Positions 42,517 through 52,037 are shown, counted from the stretch's first letter. The stretch is DNA of 64,000 nt from CAXBMB01 sp963976695 (GCA_963976695.1 CAXBMB010000004.1:1-64000), one strand, 5' to 3'. The notes: generated from the sequence alone by a model not told the origin. Program-made: numbers and translations.

Positions 42517-43014
42517 TTGGCTCAAAATAAAATTAACTACTCGATCTGGATTTCCGACCCGGAAGACGCCGAGGCCATCGCGCACGCCGACCTGCGCGCC
42601 CTCTATGGCTATTGGCAAGACAAGCGCGCCGGTCGCCTGGCCCCGACCCGGGCGGACATCGACCCGCTGGATTTCCCCGGCATCCTGCCGAATATTTTTC
42701 TGTTCAAGGTGCTGCGCCGACAAGACAGTCCCGAGTTGGATTTCCAAGCCAGCTTGATGGGCACCCGACTGGTCCAACATATGGGCCGCGACGACACCGG
42801 CAAGGGATTCGCGGAGATCTTCCGCGGCGCGCCAGCGGTGACCATGAAGGTCTTTTATGATCGCGTCGCTCAAACCGGTGAAGTCTGCTACAGCCAGTTG
42901 GACGCCAGTTGGATGGACAAGAAGTATCTGTTTTACGAACGCCTGTTGCTGCCGCTTTCCGATGACGGCGTGACCGTCAACCGCCTGATCGGCTGCAGCC
43001 TCTTCCACCGCTGA
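42517..43014 (+). CDS. PAS domain-containing protein (DUF-type PAS_5)
   Basis: A small soluble protein of 165 residues made of a single PAS-like domain. Visible family features: LRALYGYWQDKRAGRLAPTR, then IDPLDFPGILPNIFLFKVL, MGTRLVQHMGRDDTGKGF and YERLLLPLSDDG. Such stand-alone PAS proteins are abundant in Rhodospirillales and of unknown function. TTG at 42517 is used because the nearest ATG is out of frame; the ribosome site is weak. A hairpin with arms GACAGG and CCTGTC (43028-43047) follows. Confidence 0.85.
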   Translation: MAQNKINYSIWISDPEDAEAIAHADLRALYGYWQDKRAGRLAPTRADIDPLDFPGILPNIFLFKVLRRQDSPELDFQASLMGTRLVQHMGRDDTGKGFAEIFRGAPAVTMKVFYDRVAQTGEVCYSQLDASWMDKKYLFYERLLLPLSDDGVTVNRLIGCSLFHR

Positions 43015-43027
43015 TCCGGCCGCCGCC

Positions 43028-43047
43028 GACAGGTCGGTCGGCCTGTC
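43028..43047 (+). terminator. Possible hairpin terminator after the PAS gene
   Basis: GACAGG pairs with CCTGTC around an 8-nt loop, then TTC. It is short and lacks a real T-run. Confidence 0.35.
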
Positions 43048-43244
43048 TTCACGCCGACCCGATCGGCCGACCCGACCGGGCTACGCGGACGTTCCGGCTG
43101 TAAAACAAGCGCTTACCTTTAGCCGGCGGATCGGCGCCACGCGGCGCTGCAATAGTTATCCCCAACCCGCCGCACATTGCCTGCCAGGCGGCGGCAAGGC
43201 ACAATCTCCCCGGTTACGGAAGATCAAATGGGGAATCCCAGTTT

Positions 43245-44690
43245 ATGTTTGGGGTGCGGGCTGTCTTTAATATTTTGGGCTGGGTCGCTTGTTGGGTCGG
43301 CCTGCTGCTGTTCATCCCGATGGCCACGGATCTTGCGTACCAAAACTTCGATTGGACGAATTTTGCCTGGCCGGCGGCAATCACCCTGTTTGCCGGCATC
43401 GCGATCATCTTATCCACCTATACCTCGGGCACCTTGCGGCTCAACTACCGCCAAGCCTATCTGGTGATTATTCTCGGATGGATTTTCGTCGCGCTGTTTG
43501 GCGCCATTCCCTTCCTGGGCATGGGGGTGGGCTTTACCGATGCGGTTTTTGAGACCATGTCCGGCATTACGACAACCGGATCGACCGTCCTGACCGGCTT
43601 GGGAACCCTCGCGCCCGGCCTGCTGCTTTGGCGCGCGATCCTGCAATGGATCGGCGGCATCGGTATCATCGCCATCGCCGTCCTGATCCTGCCGTTCCTT
43701 CGCGTCGGCGGGATGCAGCTGTTTAAAATCGAAAACTCCGACCCCTCGCAAGATAAAGTGGCGTCGATGTTGAAGACGCTGTTGTTTTTGAGTGGCGTTT
43801 ACACGGCTTTGACCCTGGCCAACACCCTGGTCTACTACCTTCTCGGCATGTCCGGCTTTGACGCCATTACCCATGCCATGGCGACCGTCTCGACCGGCGG
43901 TTATTCAACCCACGACGAATCGTTCGGCTATTTCAAGGACCTGCGGCTGCAATGGGCCGCGACCTTTTTTATGATTTCCGGAGCGGTCCCCTTTTTACTC
44001 TACGTCAAGATGACCTTGGGCGACGTCCGCGCGCTGATCTGCGACCAACAGGTGCGGGGTTTTCTCACCTTCTTGGTCCTCACCAGCGTGGCGATGGCCT
44101 ATTGGCTGATGACACAGCGCGATATCAGCGCCTTCGAGGCGCTGACCCTGACGTCGTTTAATATCACCTCCGTGGTGACGACAACCGGTTTTACCTCGGA
44201 CGACTACACCGCTTGGGGACCTGGCGCGGTTGGGGTGTTCCTGGTGTTGATGTTTGTCGGGGGCTGTTCCGGCTCGACCACCGGCGCCATCAAAATCTAC
44301 CGTTTTCAGATTCTGTTCATCTTCATACGGGCGCATATCAAGCGACTGTTCTCGCCCAACCGGGTTCTGCCGCTGCTGTACAACGGGCGCGCCCTGCCCA
44401 ACGACGTGCCACTGTCCGTGCTGGCCTTTCTCACGGTTTTTGTCGCCACGATTGCCTTGTTCACCGTTATCCTTGCCTTGTTGGGACTGGATATCGTCAC
44501 GGCCTATTCGGCCAGCATCACCGCGATTGCCAACGTCGGTCCCGGAATTGGCACGATCATCGGGCCGTCGGGCAATTTTGAAGCCCTGCCCGATGCGGCA
44601 AAATGGGTGCTGAGCTTCGCCATGCTGGCCGGCCGGCTGGAGGTTCTTGTCCTGCTCGTGGCCTTCGATCCGGATTTCTGGAGAAACTGA
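43245..44690 (+). CDS. TrkH family potassium uptake protein
   Basis: The membrane subunit of a Trk potassium transporter, 481 residues, with about ten hydrophobic segments. The pore-loop signatures are visible: MSGITTTGSTVLTGL in the first repeat, ATVSTGGYSTHDESFG in the second, SVVTTTGFTSDDYTAWG in the third and ITAIANVGPGIGTI in the fourth. The channel works with TrkA-type NAD-binding regulators, which are not encoded nearby. ATG 43245 has a GGGGAA upstream. It is convergent with dnaE2. Confidence 0.94.
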   Translation: MFGVRAVFNILGWVACWVGLLLFIPMATDLAYQNFDWTNFAWPAAITLFAGIAIILSTYTSGTLRLNYRQAYLVIILGWIFVALFGAIPFLGMGVGFTDAVFETMSGITTTGSTVLTGLGTLAPGLLLWRAILQWIGGIGIIAIAVLILPFLRVGGMQLFKIENSDPSQDKVASMLKTLLFLSGVYTALTLANTLVYYLLGMSGFDAITHAMATVSTGGYSTHDESFGYFKDLRLQWAATFFMISGAVPFLLYVKMTLGDVRALICDQQVRGFLTFLVLTSVAMAYWLMTQRDISAFEALTLTSFNITSVVTTTGFTSDDYTAWGPGAVGVFLVLMFVGGCSGSTTGAIKIYRFQILFIFIRAHIKRLFSPNRVLPLLYNGRALPNDVPLSVLAFLTVFVATIALFTVILALLGLDIVTAYSASITAIANVGPGIGTIIGPSGNFEALPDAAKWVLSFAMLAGRLEVLVLLVAFDPDFWRN

Positions 44691-44742
44691 CCCCCTTGGT
44701 CCCTCCGCCGCCCTCTTGGCCAGCGCGCCGGCAATGCCAAGG

Positions 44743-47700
44743 CTAGTGAAAATCCCGGCTGCGAAACAGCGGCGCGCGGCGCGGTGACCGGCGCGGTGAT
44801 TGACGCGGCGGGTCGGCGTGCGCCATCGGCCCCGGCTTGCGCGGCGGCGACATAACCCTTTCCTTGCCCGCCTGCTGGAGCGCACGCCGCTGTGCGGCTT
44901 GTTCTGCGCCCCCTTGCGCCTCGATTTGCGCCCCCCGCGCCGCCTCAACGGCCTGGCCCAGATCCCGGGGATTTTGTTCCAGTTCCTGAAGTTGATTGCT
45001 CAAGTCCACCAGGCGCTCGACCACCAGATGAACCACCAACCCGGCCTTCTGCACCCGCCCCACCGCGCCCAAAAGCGTCGCGCCCAGCACCTCCTTGCGA
45101 AAGGCCGCATAGGCTTGCGGCCAAATTACCAAATTGGCCACCCCGCTTTCATCTTCCAGGGTGATGAAGATAACCCCCTTGGCGCTGCCGGGCCGCTGCC
45201 GCACCAGCACCAAGCCGGCCACGGCCAGACGCGCGCCATTCCTGGCCGCCTGCAGATCGCGGGTCGGCCGACAGCCGGCGGCGGCCAGGTCGGCGCGCAA
45301 AAAGGCCAGGGGATGGGCCTTCAGGGAAAGTCGAAGGCTGGCGTAGTCTTCCACCACCTGCTGGCTGAGCTTGAGCGCCGGCAGGCGCACCTTCGGATCC
45401 GGCCCCCTGTCCTCCTCTCCCATGGCGGCGAACAGCGGCAGGGGCGCGGCGTCGGGCAGCCCCTTGATCGTCCAAAGCGCCTGGCGGCGGGTCAACCCCA
45501 GCGAACCAAAGGCATCGGCGCGGGCCAGCGCCTCCAAGCTGGCGGTTCTCAGCCCGGCGCGCCGCCACAGCTCCAGAATCTCGCTGTAGCCGTTGGCCCG
45601 CGCGGCGAGCAGCGACTCAACCGCCGCCCGCCCCAGCCCCTTGATCTGGCGAAACCCCAGCCGCAGGGCCATTCGCGGTTCCGGCAAGGGCTCGCCGGGC
45701 CGGGGGTCCCGGTCGATCCCGGGATATTCCAGACTGCACTCCCACTGCGAATGATTGATGTCCACCGGCAGCACCTGCACCCCGTGATCGCGCAGGTCGC
45801 GCACCAACTGGGCGGGCGCGTAAAACCCCATCGGCTGGCTGTTGAGCAGCGCACAGGTGAAGACCTCGGGATAGTGACACTTCATCCAGCAGGAGACATA
45901 GACCAGCAGCGCAAAACTGGCCGCGTGGCTTTCCGGAAAGCCATAGGTGCCAAAGCCCTGAATCTGCTTGAAACAACGCTCGGCAAAGCTCTTTTCATAG
46001 CCCCGCGCCATCATCCCGGTGATCAGCTTTGCTTCAAAAAGGTGCAGGTTGCCGTTGCGCTTGAAGGTCGCCATGGCCCGCCGCAGCCTGTCGGCTTCCG
46101 CCGGGGTAAAGCCCGCCGCCACGATGGCGATCGACATGGCCTGCTCTTGGAACAGCGGCACGCCCAGGGTGCGCCCCAAGACCTGCGCCAGTTCCTGCGA
46201 CGGAAAGTAGACCGGCTCCTCACCATTGCGGCGGCGCAGATAGGGATGGACCATATCCCCCTGGATCGGGCCGGGGCGCACAATCGCCACCTCAATTACC
46301 AGATCGTAAAAGCAGCGCGGCCTCAGCCGCGGCAGCATGGACATCTGGGCCCGACTTTCAATCTGGAACACCCCGACCGTGTCGGCCTGGCAGATCATAT
46401 CGTAAACCTTGGGATCCTCGGCCGGCACCTCGGCCAGGTTGAGCACCCGCCCATAGTGGCGGCGCAGCAGGTCAAAGCCTTTGGCCAAACAGGTCAGCAT
46501 ACCCAGCGCCAGCACATCGACTTTCAGAATGCCCAGGGCGTCCAGATCGTCCTTGTCCCACTCGATCACCGTGCGGTCGGCCATGGCGGCATTTTCAATC
46601 GGCACCAGCTCGCACAAAGGCCCCCGGGTCATGACGAAGCCCCCTACATGCTGGGACAGATGGCGCGGGAAGCCGTAAATCTCCGTCACCAGCTGTAAGG
46701 TCAGGTTCAGTCGGGGTTCGTTCGGGTCCAACCCCAGCTCCTCCTTCAACCCGGCTTTCAGGTCATCCCGGCTCCGGCCCCGCAGCCTTTGACTGAGCGC
46801 GGCGAGACTGTCCTCAGACAACCCCAGCGCCTTGCCCACATCGCGCAGCGCCCCCCGGCTGCGATAGCAGATCACCGTGGCCGTCATGCCGGCCCGCTCC
46901 CGGCCATAGCGCTGATAGATGTACTGGATCACCTCCTCGCGGCGTTCATGCTCAAAATCCACGTCGATATCCGGCGGCTCACGCCGCTCCGCCGAAATGA
47001 AGCGTTCGAACAGCACCTCGGTCCGGGCCGGATCCACCGCCGTCACCCCCAGGCAGTAGCAAACCGCCGAGTTGGCCGCCGAGCCCCGGCCTTGGCACAG
47101 AATTCCCCGGGCGCGGGCAAAGATCACCAGATCATGGACGGTAAGGAAATAGGGCGCATAGCCCAACTCGCCGATCAGCTTGAGCTCATGCTCGAGAATG
47201 TCGCGCACCTTTTTCGGCAGCCCCAACGGATAGCGTTCCGCCGCGCCTTTCCAGGTCTGATAAACCAGTTCCTCCTGCGGGCTGCGCCCGTCCTGGCCCA
47301 GTTCTTCGGGATATTCATAGCGCAGCGTCTCCAGCGAAAAGCGACACCGCGCGGCAATTTCCAGGGTCCGCGCCACCGCCGCCGGGTAGGCGTGAAATAG
47401 CCGCGCCATTTCCGTCGCCGCCTTCAGGTGGCGCTCGCCGTTGGTCAACAGCCGCCACCCGGCCTCGTCCACGGTGCAGTGATGGCGAATGGCGGTCAGG
47501 ACATCGGCCACGGGCTTGCGGCCGGGATGGTGCATGATCGCCTCGCCCAGCGCCACCGGAGGTAGACCGGTGCGGGTAGCCAGCGCCACCCAGTCGGCCA
47601 GCCGCCGCGCGTCGTCGCCGCCATAGAGTCGGTAAAGTCCCAGATAGCTGCGCCCTGGATGGCGGGCCTGGAGCTGTCGCGCCCGCGCCTCCAGATCCCA

Positions 47701-48291
47701 GGTCAAGCCGTCCCCGTCCCATCGCCCCCCGGCCAGTTCATTCTCGGCCAGTTCATTCCCGTCCCATCTATTTCCACCAAAAATTGCCGCGTCAGGCCGC
47801 CCGTCCGGAGCCTGTTGCCCGTCCGGGTCCGCCGGCACGAGAATAAAAATCTGCCCCGCCCCCGCCGCCAGCATTTCGGCAAAGGAAAAGTCGCACTGGC
47901 CCTTTTCGCTGCGCCGCTTGCCCAAGGTCAGCAAGCGCGCCAGACGGCCATAGGCCGCCCGGTCTTGCGGGTAGCAAAGCACTTCGGGGCCATCGCGCGG
48001 GGCCAGCCGCGCGCCAACCAACAGGCGCTGGCCTTGCGCGCGGGCGGCGACATGCGCCCGCACCACCCCCGCCAGACTGTTGCGGTCGGCAAGACCAAGC
48101 GCCGCCAGCCCCAGAGCTTTGGCGGTGGCCACCAACTCCTCGGGATGGGAGGCCCCTTCCAAAAAGGTGAAGTTGCTGCGCACCGACAGCTCAGCATAGC
48201 CGGGCGCGCCTTGCTGATCTTCCGTGGCGGCGCCGCCTGTCGCGGCGGCAACCATCGACGCGTCCCCGTCTTGTTCTTGTTGTTCTGGCAT
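44743..48291 (-). CDS. dnaE2: Error-prone DNA polymerase DnaE2
   Basis: Alternative C-family polymerase for SOS mutagenesis and translesion synthesis together with ImuA and ImuB. It has 1182 residues. The PHP domain starts about residue 31 (AELSVRSNFTFLEGASHPEE). The catalytic Asp residues lie in PPDIDVDFEHERR (around residue 441-446). The C-terminus ends in the family hallmark SRDFH. A low-complexity 23-residue insertion (about 173-195, NELAENELAGG) sits in the PHP region and comes from a 15-bp tandem repeat. ATG 48291 has GAGGAAGG 5 bases upstream. It lies 62 bp after imuB. Confidence 0.96.
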   Translation of the reverse strand: MPEQQEQDGDASMVAAATGGAATEDQQGAPGYAELSVRSNFTFLEGASHPEELVATAKALGLAALGLADRNSLAGVVRAHVAARAQGQRLLVGARLAPRDGPEVLCYPQDRAAYGRLARLLTLGKRRSEKGQCDFSFAEMLAAGAGQIFILVPADPDGQQAPDGRPDAAIFGGNRWDGNELAENELAGGRWDGDGLTWDLEARARQLQARHPGRSYLGLYRLYGGDDARRLADWVALATRTGLPPVALGEAIMHHPGRKPVADVLTAIRHHCTVDEAGWRLLTNGERHLKAATEMARLFHAYPAAVARTLEIAARCRFSLETLRYEYPEELGQDGRSPQEELVYQTWKGAAERYPLGLPKKVRDILEHELKLIGELGYAPYFLTVHDLVIFARARGILCQGRGSAANSAVCYCLGVTAVDPARTEVLFERFISAERREPPDIDVDFEHERREEVIQYIYQRYGRERAGMTATVICYRSRGALRDVGKALGLSEDSLAALSQRLRGRSRDDLKAGLKEELGLDPNEPRLNLTLQLVTEIYGFPRHLSQHVGGFVMTRGPLCELVPIENAAMADRTVIEWDKDDLDALGILKVDVLALGMLTCLAKGFDLLRRHYGRVLNLAEVPAEDPKVYDMICQADTVGVFQIESRAQMSMLPRLRPRCFYDLVIEVAIVRPGPIQGDMVHPYLRRRNGEEPVYFPSQELAQVLGRTLGVPLFQEQAMSIAIVAAGFTPAEADRLRRAMATFKRNGNLHLFEAKLITGMMARGYEKSFAERCFKQIQGFGTYGFPESHAASFALLVYVSCWMKCHYPEVFTCALLNSQPMGFYAPAQLVRDLRDHGVQVLPVDINHSQWECSLEYPGIDRDPRPGEPLPEPRMALRLGFRQIKGLGRAAVESLLAARANGYSEILELWRRAGLRTASLEALARADAFGSLGLTRRQALWTIKGLPDAAPLPLFAAMGEEDRGPDPKVRLPALKLSQQVVEDYASLRLSLKAHPLAFLRADLAAAGCRPTRDLQAARNGARLAVAGLVLVRQRPGSAKGVIFITLEDESGVANLVIWPQAYAAFRKEVLGATLLGAVGRVQKAGLVVHLVVERLVDLSNQLQELEQNPRDLGQAVEAARGAQIEAQGGAEQAAQRRALQQAGKERVMSPPRKPGPMAHADPPRQSPRRSPRRAPLFRSRDFH
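47730..47759. repeat. 15-bp tandem repeat inside dnaE2
   Basis: CGGCCAGTTCATTCT and CGGCCAGTTCATTCC adjoin; they encode NELAENELAG in the protein. Confidence 0.85.
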
Positions 48292-48353
48292 CGCGCCCTT
48301 CCTCACAGCCCCGCCCCGACAAACGATCCACCCCAATTTCGACCGCCGGTCGG

Positions 48354-50291
48354 TCAGCCGAAAAGTCCCTGCAGGAACCAGCGGCCATCGCTGCGGTAAA
48401 GCCAGAACCGGCGGCCGTCTTCGTCTTCGACCCGAAAATAATCCCGGCTGCCGTGCTGGCTGAGCTGGTCCAGGTTAAGCGCCTCGGGTCGGGCCTCGGG
48501 TCGGGCCGCGTCCGGCAACCCCAGCCCCGGCAGGCAGGCCTGTCGCGCCGCCGCCGCCCGCTGCTGGGCGATCCGTTCCGCCTGATGCCACCACTCGGGA
48601 CTGATCCGCTCCGGACCTTCGGCCCGCGCCACCCGATGCAGCACCCGCCGCCACCGGAACTGGGCGGGCGCTTGATCCGGCAACAAAGCCAACACCTCGA
48701 TCGCTTCGGGCCGCACCAGCAGCCGCAGCGGACGCGGCTGCCGCCGGGGCCAGGCCAGCGGAATGCGGTTGCCCCGCCGGTCGAGCCGATCGCCGGGCCG
48801 CCGATAGGGATCGGTCCGCCGCACCGCCGCCTCGGGCAAATGGCTTTCCCGCGGCAGCGCCAGCCCGATGGACTGCGCGCCCAGACGGGCGGTGAGCCGG
48901 TCCAAAAGTTCCGGCAGGCGACAGGGCGGACGAACCGCCAGTGCGCCGCTTTCCTTGCTTTCGCCGCCACGCCGGGCCTGAAGCGAGGGCGGCGCCAGGC
49001 CCAGTTGCCGGGCCTCAAGACGCTCCGACTGCAGCGCCTCCAAGGTCATGGCGTCCAGGCCAAATCCCGGATCAAGCCGGGGTAGTTTTTCCCGAAAGAG
49101 CCGACCCAAATGGACCGGGTCGCGCGAAGGCCGACCGGTGCCGACCCGCAGCCGCGGCACCTGCCCGTCCGCCCGATAAAACGACAACTCAAGTCGACGC
49201 GCGCCCGCCGCCGCCGCTGTCAGCTTGCCGCTCAACTCAATTAGCAAGCGATCCAGCGCCTGGGCCAGGTCCTCCGGGGCGAGCAGCGGCTCGGCGAAGA
49301 GCTGGCGCACCAGATGGGGCGAGACCGGGCGGCGGGGGGACAGCGGCTCGGGCGCTGTTCCCAGGGCCTGGCGCAGGCGCTGGCTCACCTCCGGGCCGAC
49401 CCGGGGCTCCAGGCTGGCGGCCGGCAAGGCCAACAGTTGATCCAGATGGCGCAATCCGAGAGCGGCCAGAAGCTCCACCTGCCGCGTCGTTACCCGGAGA
49501 GCGGCGACCGGCAGATCGGTCAGCGCCGCGCGCGTCTCGGCGGCGGAAATTCGCACGGCGGGCCGCCGGGCAGAGGTGGCAAAACGCGCCAGCGCCCAGG
49601 CCGCGCCCGGGGTTTCCGCCAGCCCCAGGCCGGCCGTCAAGCCAAAGCCGCGCAGCCGCGCCAGCAGATCCTGGCAGAGCCGCTCCTCCCCGCCAAAAAG
49701 ATGGGCGCAGCCGGTGATGTCCAGCCACAACCCCGCGCCGCCGCCCGGGCCTTCCTGCGCCGACGGCCCCCCGCCCAACGGATCAAGCGCGGTCCAGGGG
49801 CTGTAGCGCCCCACCCAGTCGGCCAATTTTTCCAACGCGGCGCGGTCCGCCTGCGGATCACACTGGCCGGTCACCAGTTCGGGGCAAAGCGCGCGGCCAT
49901 CGGCCAACGACAGCCCCGGCGTCACGCCGGCGGCCAGCGCCGACGGGGTAACCGCGGTCAGAAGAAAGCGGGCGCCGTCCTGTCGCAGAAGGGCGAAGGG
50001 CCGCGCCGCTGCCGGGCTGGTCGGGCCCGACCGGGCAACAGGATCCTCAGGCGTAGAGGGGCGCGCCCCCCCGGATGGGTCGCTCTGCTGTCTGCGGCCT
50101 TGGGAGTCGCCAAGCTTGCTCCGGATACTCTCGATATCCCGGTTTGCCTGATTCTCCGGATTCTCTAGATTCTCCCGGTTTCCTCTGGGCCTCTGCGGTT
50201 CCTGCGGTTCCCGCGCCCCCTGGGACTTCGGGTCGGCGCGGCGCCGTTCCAGCGAGAAATTCGGCAGCCAGATCGAGATGACCCGTTTCAT
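48354..50291 (-). CDS. imuB: Y-family polymerase-like protein ImuB
   Basis: A non-catalytic Y-family protein that binds the sliding clamp and links ImuA and DnaE2. The N-terminus MKRVISIWLPNFSLERRR is conserved and lacks the catalytic acidic residues. The core continues from FALLRQDGARFLLTAVTPSA at residue 99, with GVTPGLSLADGRALCPEL after it. Between residues 20 and 95 lies an Asn/Glu/Pro-rich insertion unlike its relatives. The C-terminus is Leu-rich with SRDYFRVEDEDGRRFWLYRS. It overlaps imuA by 245 bp in another frame. 645 residues. Confidence 0.93.
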   Translation of the reverse strand: MKRVISIWLPNFSLERRRADPKSQGAREPQEPQRPRGNRENLENPENQANRDIESIRSKLGDSQGRRQQSDPSGGARPSTPEDPVARSGPTSPAAARPFALLRQDGARFLLTAVTPSALAAGVTPGLSLADGRALCPELVTGQCDPQADRAALEKLADWVGRYSPWTALDPLGGGPSAQEGPGGGAGLWLDITGCAHLFGGEERLCQDLLARLRGFGLTAGLGLAETPGAAWALARFATSARRPAVRISAAETRAALTDLPVAALRVTTRQVELLAALGLRHLDQLLALPAASLEPRVGPEVSQRLRQALGTAPEPLSPRRPVSPHLVRQLFAEPLLAPEDLAQALDRLLIELSGKLTAAAAGARRLELSFYRADGQVPRLRVGTGRPSRDPVHLGRLFREKLPRLDPGFGLDAMTLEALQSERLEARQLGLAPPSLQARRGGESKESGALAVRPPCRLPELLDRLTARLGAQSIGLALPRESHLPEAAVRRTDPYRRPGDRLDRRGNRIPLAWPRRQPRPLRLLVRPEAIEVLALLPDQAPAQFRWRRVLHRVARAEGPERISPEWWHQAERIAQQRAAAARQACLPGLGLPDAARPEARPEALNLDQLSQHGSRDYFRVEDEDGRRFWLYRSDGRWFLQGLFG

Positions 50292-51192
50292 GATCCCACT
50301 CCAGGAAAAAGGTGGCCGGTTGGGCCGCGCGGCAACGCAGCAGATCCACCTGCCAACAAGTTCGGCCCAATCCCAAATCCCCGGTGGCTGCGGTAGCCCC
50401 GGTGGCCCCGGTGACTGCGGTGACTGCGGTGGTCCCGATAGCCGCGGCGGCGCTTTGCGCCTGCGCCCGGTCCGCTCGGGGGGTCGCGGTCACCCGCCAG
50501 CGGCTGACCGCCGCGCTGGCGCCGTCGGGTTGCCTGTGGGCCAGACGCGGACGGCGCAGTAGAAAGCAAGCCTTGCCCGCCGCTTCGGCGGCCAATTGCA
50601 GACGTCGGGCCGCGACCCGGTCCAGGGCCGACAGCTCCCCCACCACGGCCAGCAGATCCGGGCAGCTCAAGGCTTCCTCCAGGGCCCAAAGCACCTCCTC
50701 ATCCTTGCGCGCCTGCAATCGCAACACCCGTTCCGGTGGCAGGCCGGCGGCGGCCAGTCCCGGGCCATAAAGATCTTCATAGGGCCCAACCCAAAGCAGC
50801 GGCCGGGCCGCGACCGCCGCAGCCTCATCGCCGCCCCGGCTGTCGGCCGCCTGCGCGCGCTGCCAGGCCAGCAGGCGAACCAGCAAAGCGGTCAAGAACC
50901 CGGTTGTCGCGCCATCGTCCCACTCGGCGCGGGCCGGCAACACCTCATGCAGTCCGGCGATCGGCAGCCCCCCGCCGGGCAGGGCCTCATCCAACGCGGA
51001 CAAGCCCAGCGGCAAAACCCGCGCCTTGTCCGGCGCCCCTCCTCGCTCGATCTGCCGAACCTGACGCGTCAAAGCCGCCAGCCGCGCCCGCCGCCCCGCC
51101 GGCCAATCCCCTAAAGACGCGTCCGGCGTCTCCATCACCGGGGCCCGTGGCGCCGACCGTCTGTCGAGAGGGTTTTCCTTCAACCAAGCCAT
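50047..51192 (-). CDS. imuA: ImuA, RecA-like SOS mutagenesis protein
   Basis: A RecA/SulA-like accessory protein for ImuB and DnaE2. Visible: LPLGLSALDEALPGGGLPIAGLHEV, RPLLWVGPYEDLYGPGLAAAGL, VLWALEEALSCPDLLAVVGEL and KACFLLRRPR. The 381 residues exceed the usual about 240-280, due to an Ala/Thr/Gly stretch (about residues 245-270, from a 9-bp DNA repeat) and an 80-residue C-terminal extension read within imuB. AAGGAG lies 6 bases before ATG 51192. A LexA box lies 61 bp upstream. First gene of the imuA-imuB-dnaE2 operon. Confidence 0.93.
   Translation of the reverse strand: MAWLKENPLDRRSAPRAPVMETPDASLGDWPAGRRARLAALTRQVRQIERGGAPDKARVLPLGLSALDEALPGGGLPIAGLHEVLPARAEWDDGATTGFLTALLVRLLAWQRAQAADSRGGDEAAAVAARPLLWVGPYEDLYGPGLAAAGLPPERVLRLQARKDEEVLWALEEALSCPDLLAVVGELSALDRVAARRLQLAAEAAGKACFLLRRPRLAHRQPDGASAAVSRWRVTATPRADRAQAQSAAAAIGTTAVTAVTGATGATAATGDLGLGRTCWQVDLLRCRAAQPATFFLEWDHETGHLDLAAEFLAGTAPRRPEVPGGAGTAGTAEAQRKPGESRESGESGKPGYREYPEQAWRLPRPQTAERPIRGGAPLYA
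50150..50212. repeat. 9-bp imperfect tandem repeat in the imuA/imuB overlap
   Basis: Seven units running GATTCTCCG, GATTCTCTA, GATTCTCCC, GGTTTCCTC, TGGGCCTCT, GCGGTTCCT and GCGGTTCCC. It is read in two frames. Confidence 0.75.
50381..50443. repeat. 9-bp imperfect tandem repeat within imuA
   Basis: Seven units of CCGGTGGCT / GCGGTGACT type. They encode the Ala/Val/Thr/Gly-rich stretch of ImuA. Confidence 0.8.
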
Positions 51193-51252
51193 GGAACTCT
51201 CCTTCCGCCGGCCCGCTGCTTGCGGCGCGCCGTTTCCGGGATACAGTGTTTT

Positions 51253-51267
51253 GTTCTTGTTTTGTTC
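51253..51267. promoter_or_regulatory. LexA (SOS) box upstream of imuA
   Basis: GTTC-N7-GTTC with spacer TTGTTTT, the alphaproteobacterial LexA consensus. It lies 61 bp before the imuA start codon, so the cassette should be induced by DNA damage. Confidence 0.9.
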
Positions 51268-51324
51268 TAGTCGAAAAAGAGCGTCGGAGTCAACCGTCGG
51301 CTCGATTGTCCTGACAGCTCATGA

Positions 51325-51351
51325 CGGGCAGGGACGCCACCGCCCTGCCCG
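51325..51351 (-). terminator. Hairpin downstream of the marC-family gene
   Basis: CGGGCAGGG and CCCTGCCCG form a perfect 9-bp stem, 18 bp beyond the stop. No T-run is present, so this is a possible terminator only. Confidence 0.5.
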
Positions 51352-51368
51352 GCGCGGATGATTGGAAT

Positions 51369-52037
51369 TTAGCCGCTAAACAGCGAAGCCTTCAGGCCAT
51401 CGAGAATGTACTGCATGGCCAGCGCCGCCAGTAAAATGCCGAGCAGCCGGGTGACCACCGACAGAATGCTGTCGTTGAGCCAGCGCGTGGCCTTGCCCAC
51501 CAGAATGAAAACCACGCAGGACAGCAGCAGGATGATCAGGATGACCCCGATCAACAGCGCCAGGCCTTCGGAGCTTTGCCCAATGCCGCCAGACGCCAGC
51601 AACAGCACCGTGGCCACCGACCCCGGCCCGGCGAGCAGCGGGATGGCCACCGGAAAGACCGCGATATCATGCGGCATCTCATTGGGCTCTTCCCGACCCA
51701 AGGCGCTTAACTGCTTTTCCGCCGCCCGGCTTTTGCGTTGGCTGCGCTTTTCAAACACCATTTCCAAGGCGATCATCAGCAGCATCAGGCCGCCCGCCGT
51801 GCGAAAGGCCGGCAGGCCAATACCCAGAAAGCTCAGCAACGCATTGCCGCTCACCGCAAACAGCGTCAGCACCCCGGCGGCAATGACGTGGGCCTTGATC
51901 GCCATGCGCCGCCGATAACGGTCATCGCCGCCCGCCGTCAAGCCGGCGAAGACCGGCGCATTGCCCAGGGGATCGATGATCACGACCAGGGTGGTTACCA
52001 ACGCCAACAGTTGATCCAAGCTGAAACCCAATATCAT
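51369..52037 (-). CDS. MarC family (UPF0056) membrane protein
   Basis: A 222-residue protein with six hydrophobic segments. Typical of MarC/SnatA-like proteins: VVIIDPLGNAPVFAGLT near the N-terminus, FRTAGGLMLLMIALEMVF, and FPVAIPLLAGPGSVATVLLLA in the second half. The family includes a neutral amino acid transporter but most members are uncharacterised. It starts at ATG 52037 and stands alone between the SOS cassette and an Lrp gene. A 160-bp gap precedes it. Confidence 0.93.
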   Translation of the reverse strand: MILGFSLDQLLALVTTLVVIIDPLGNAPVFAGLTAGGDDRYRRRMAIKAHVIAAGVLTLFAVSGNALLSFLGIGLPAFRTAGGLMLLMIALEMVFEKRSQRKSRAAEKQLSALGREEPNEMPHDIAVFPVAIPLLAGPGSVATVLLLASGGIGQSSEGLALLIGVILIILLLSCVVFILVGKATRWLNDSILSVVTRLLGILLAALAMQYILDGLKASLFSG

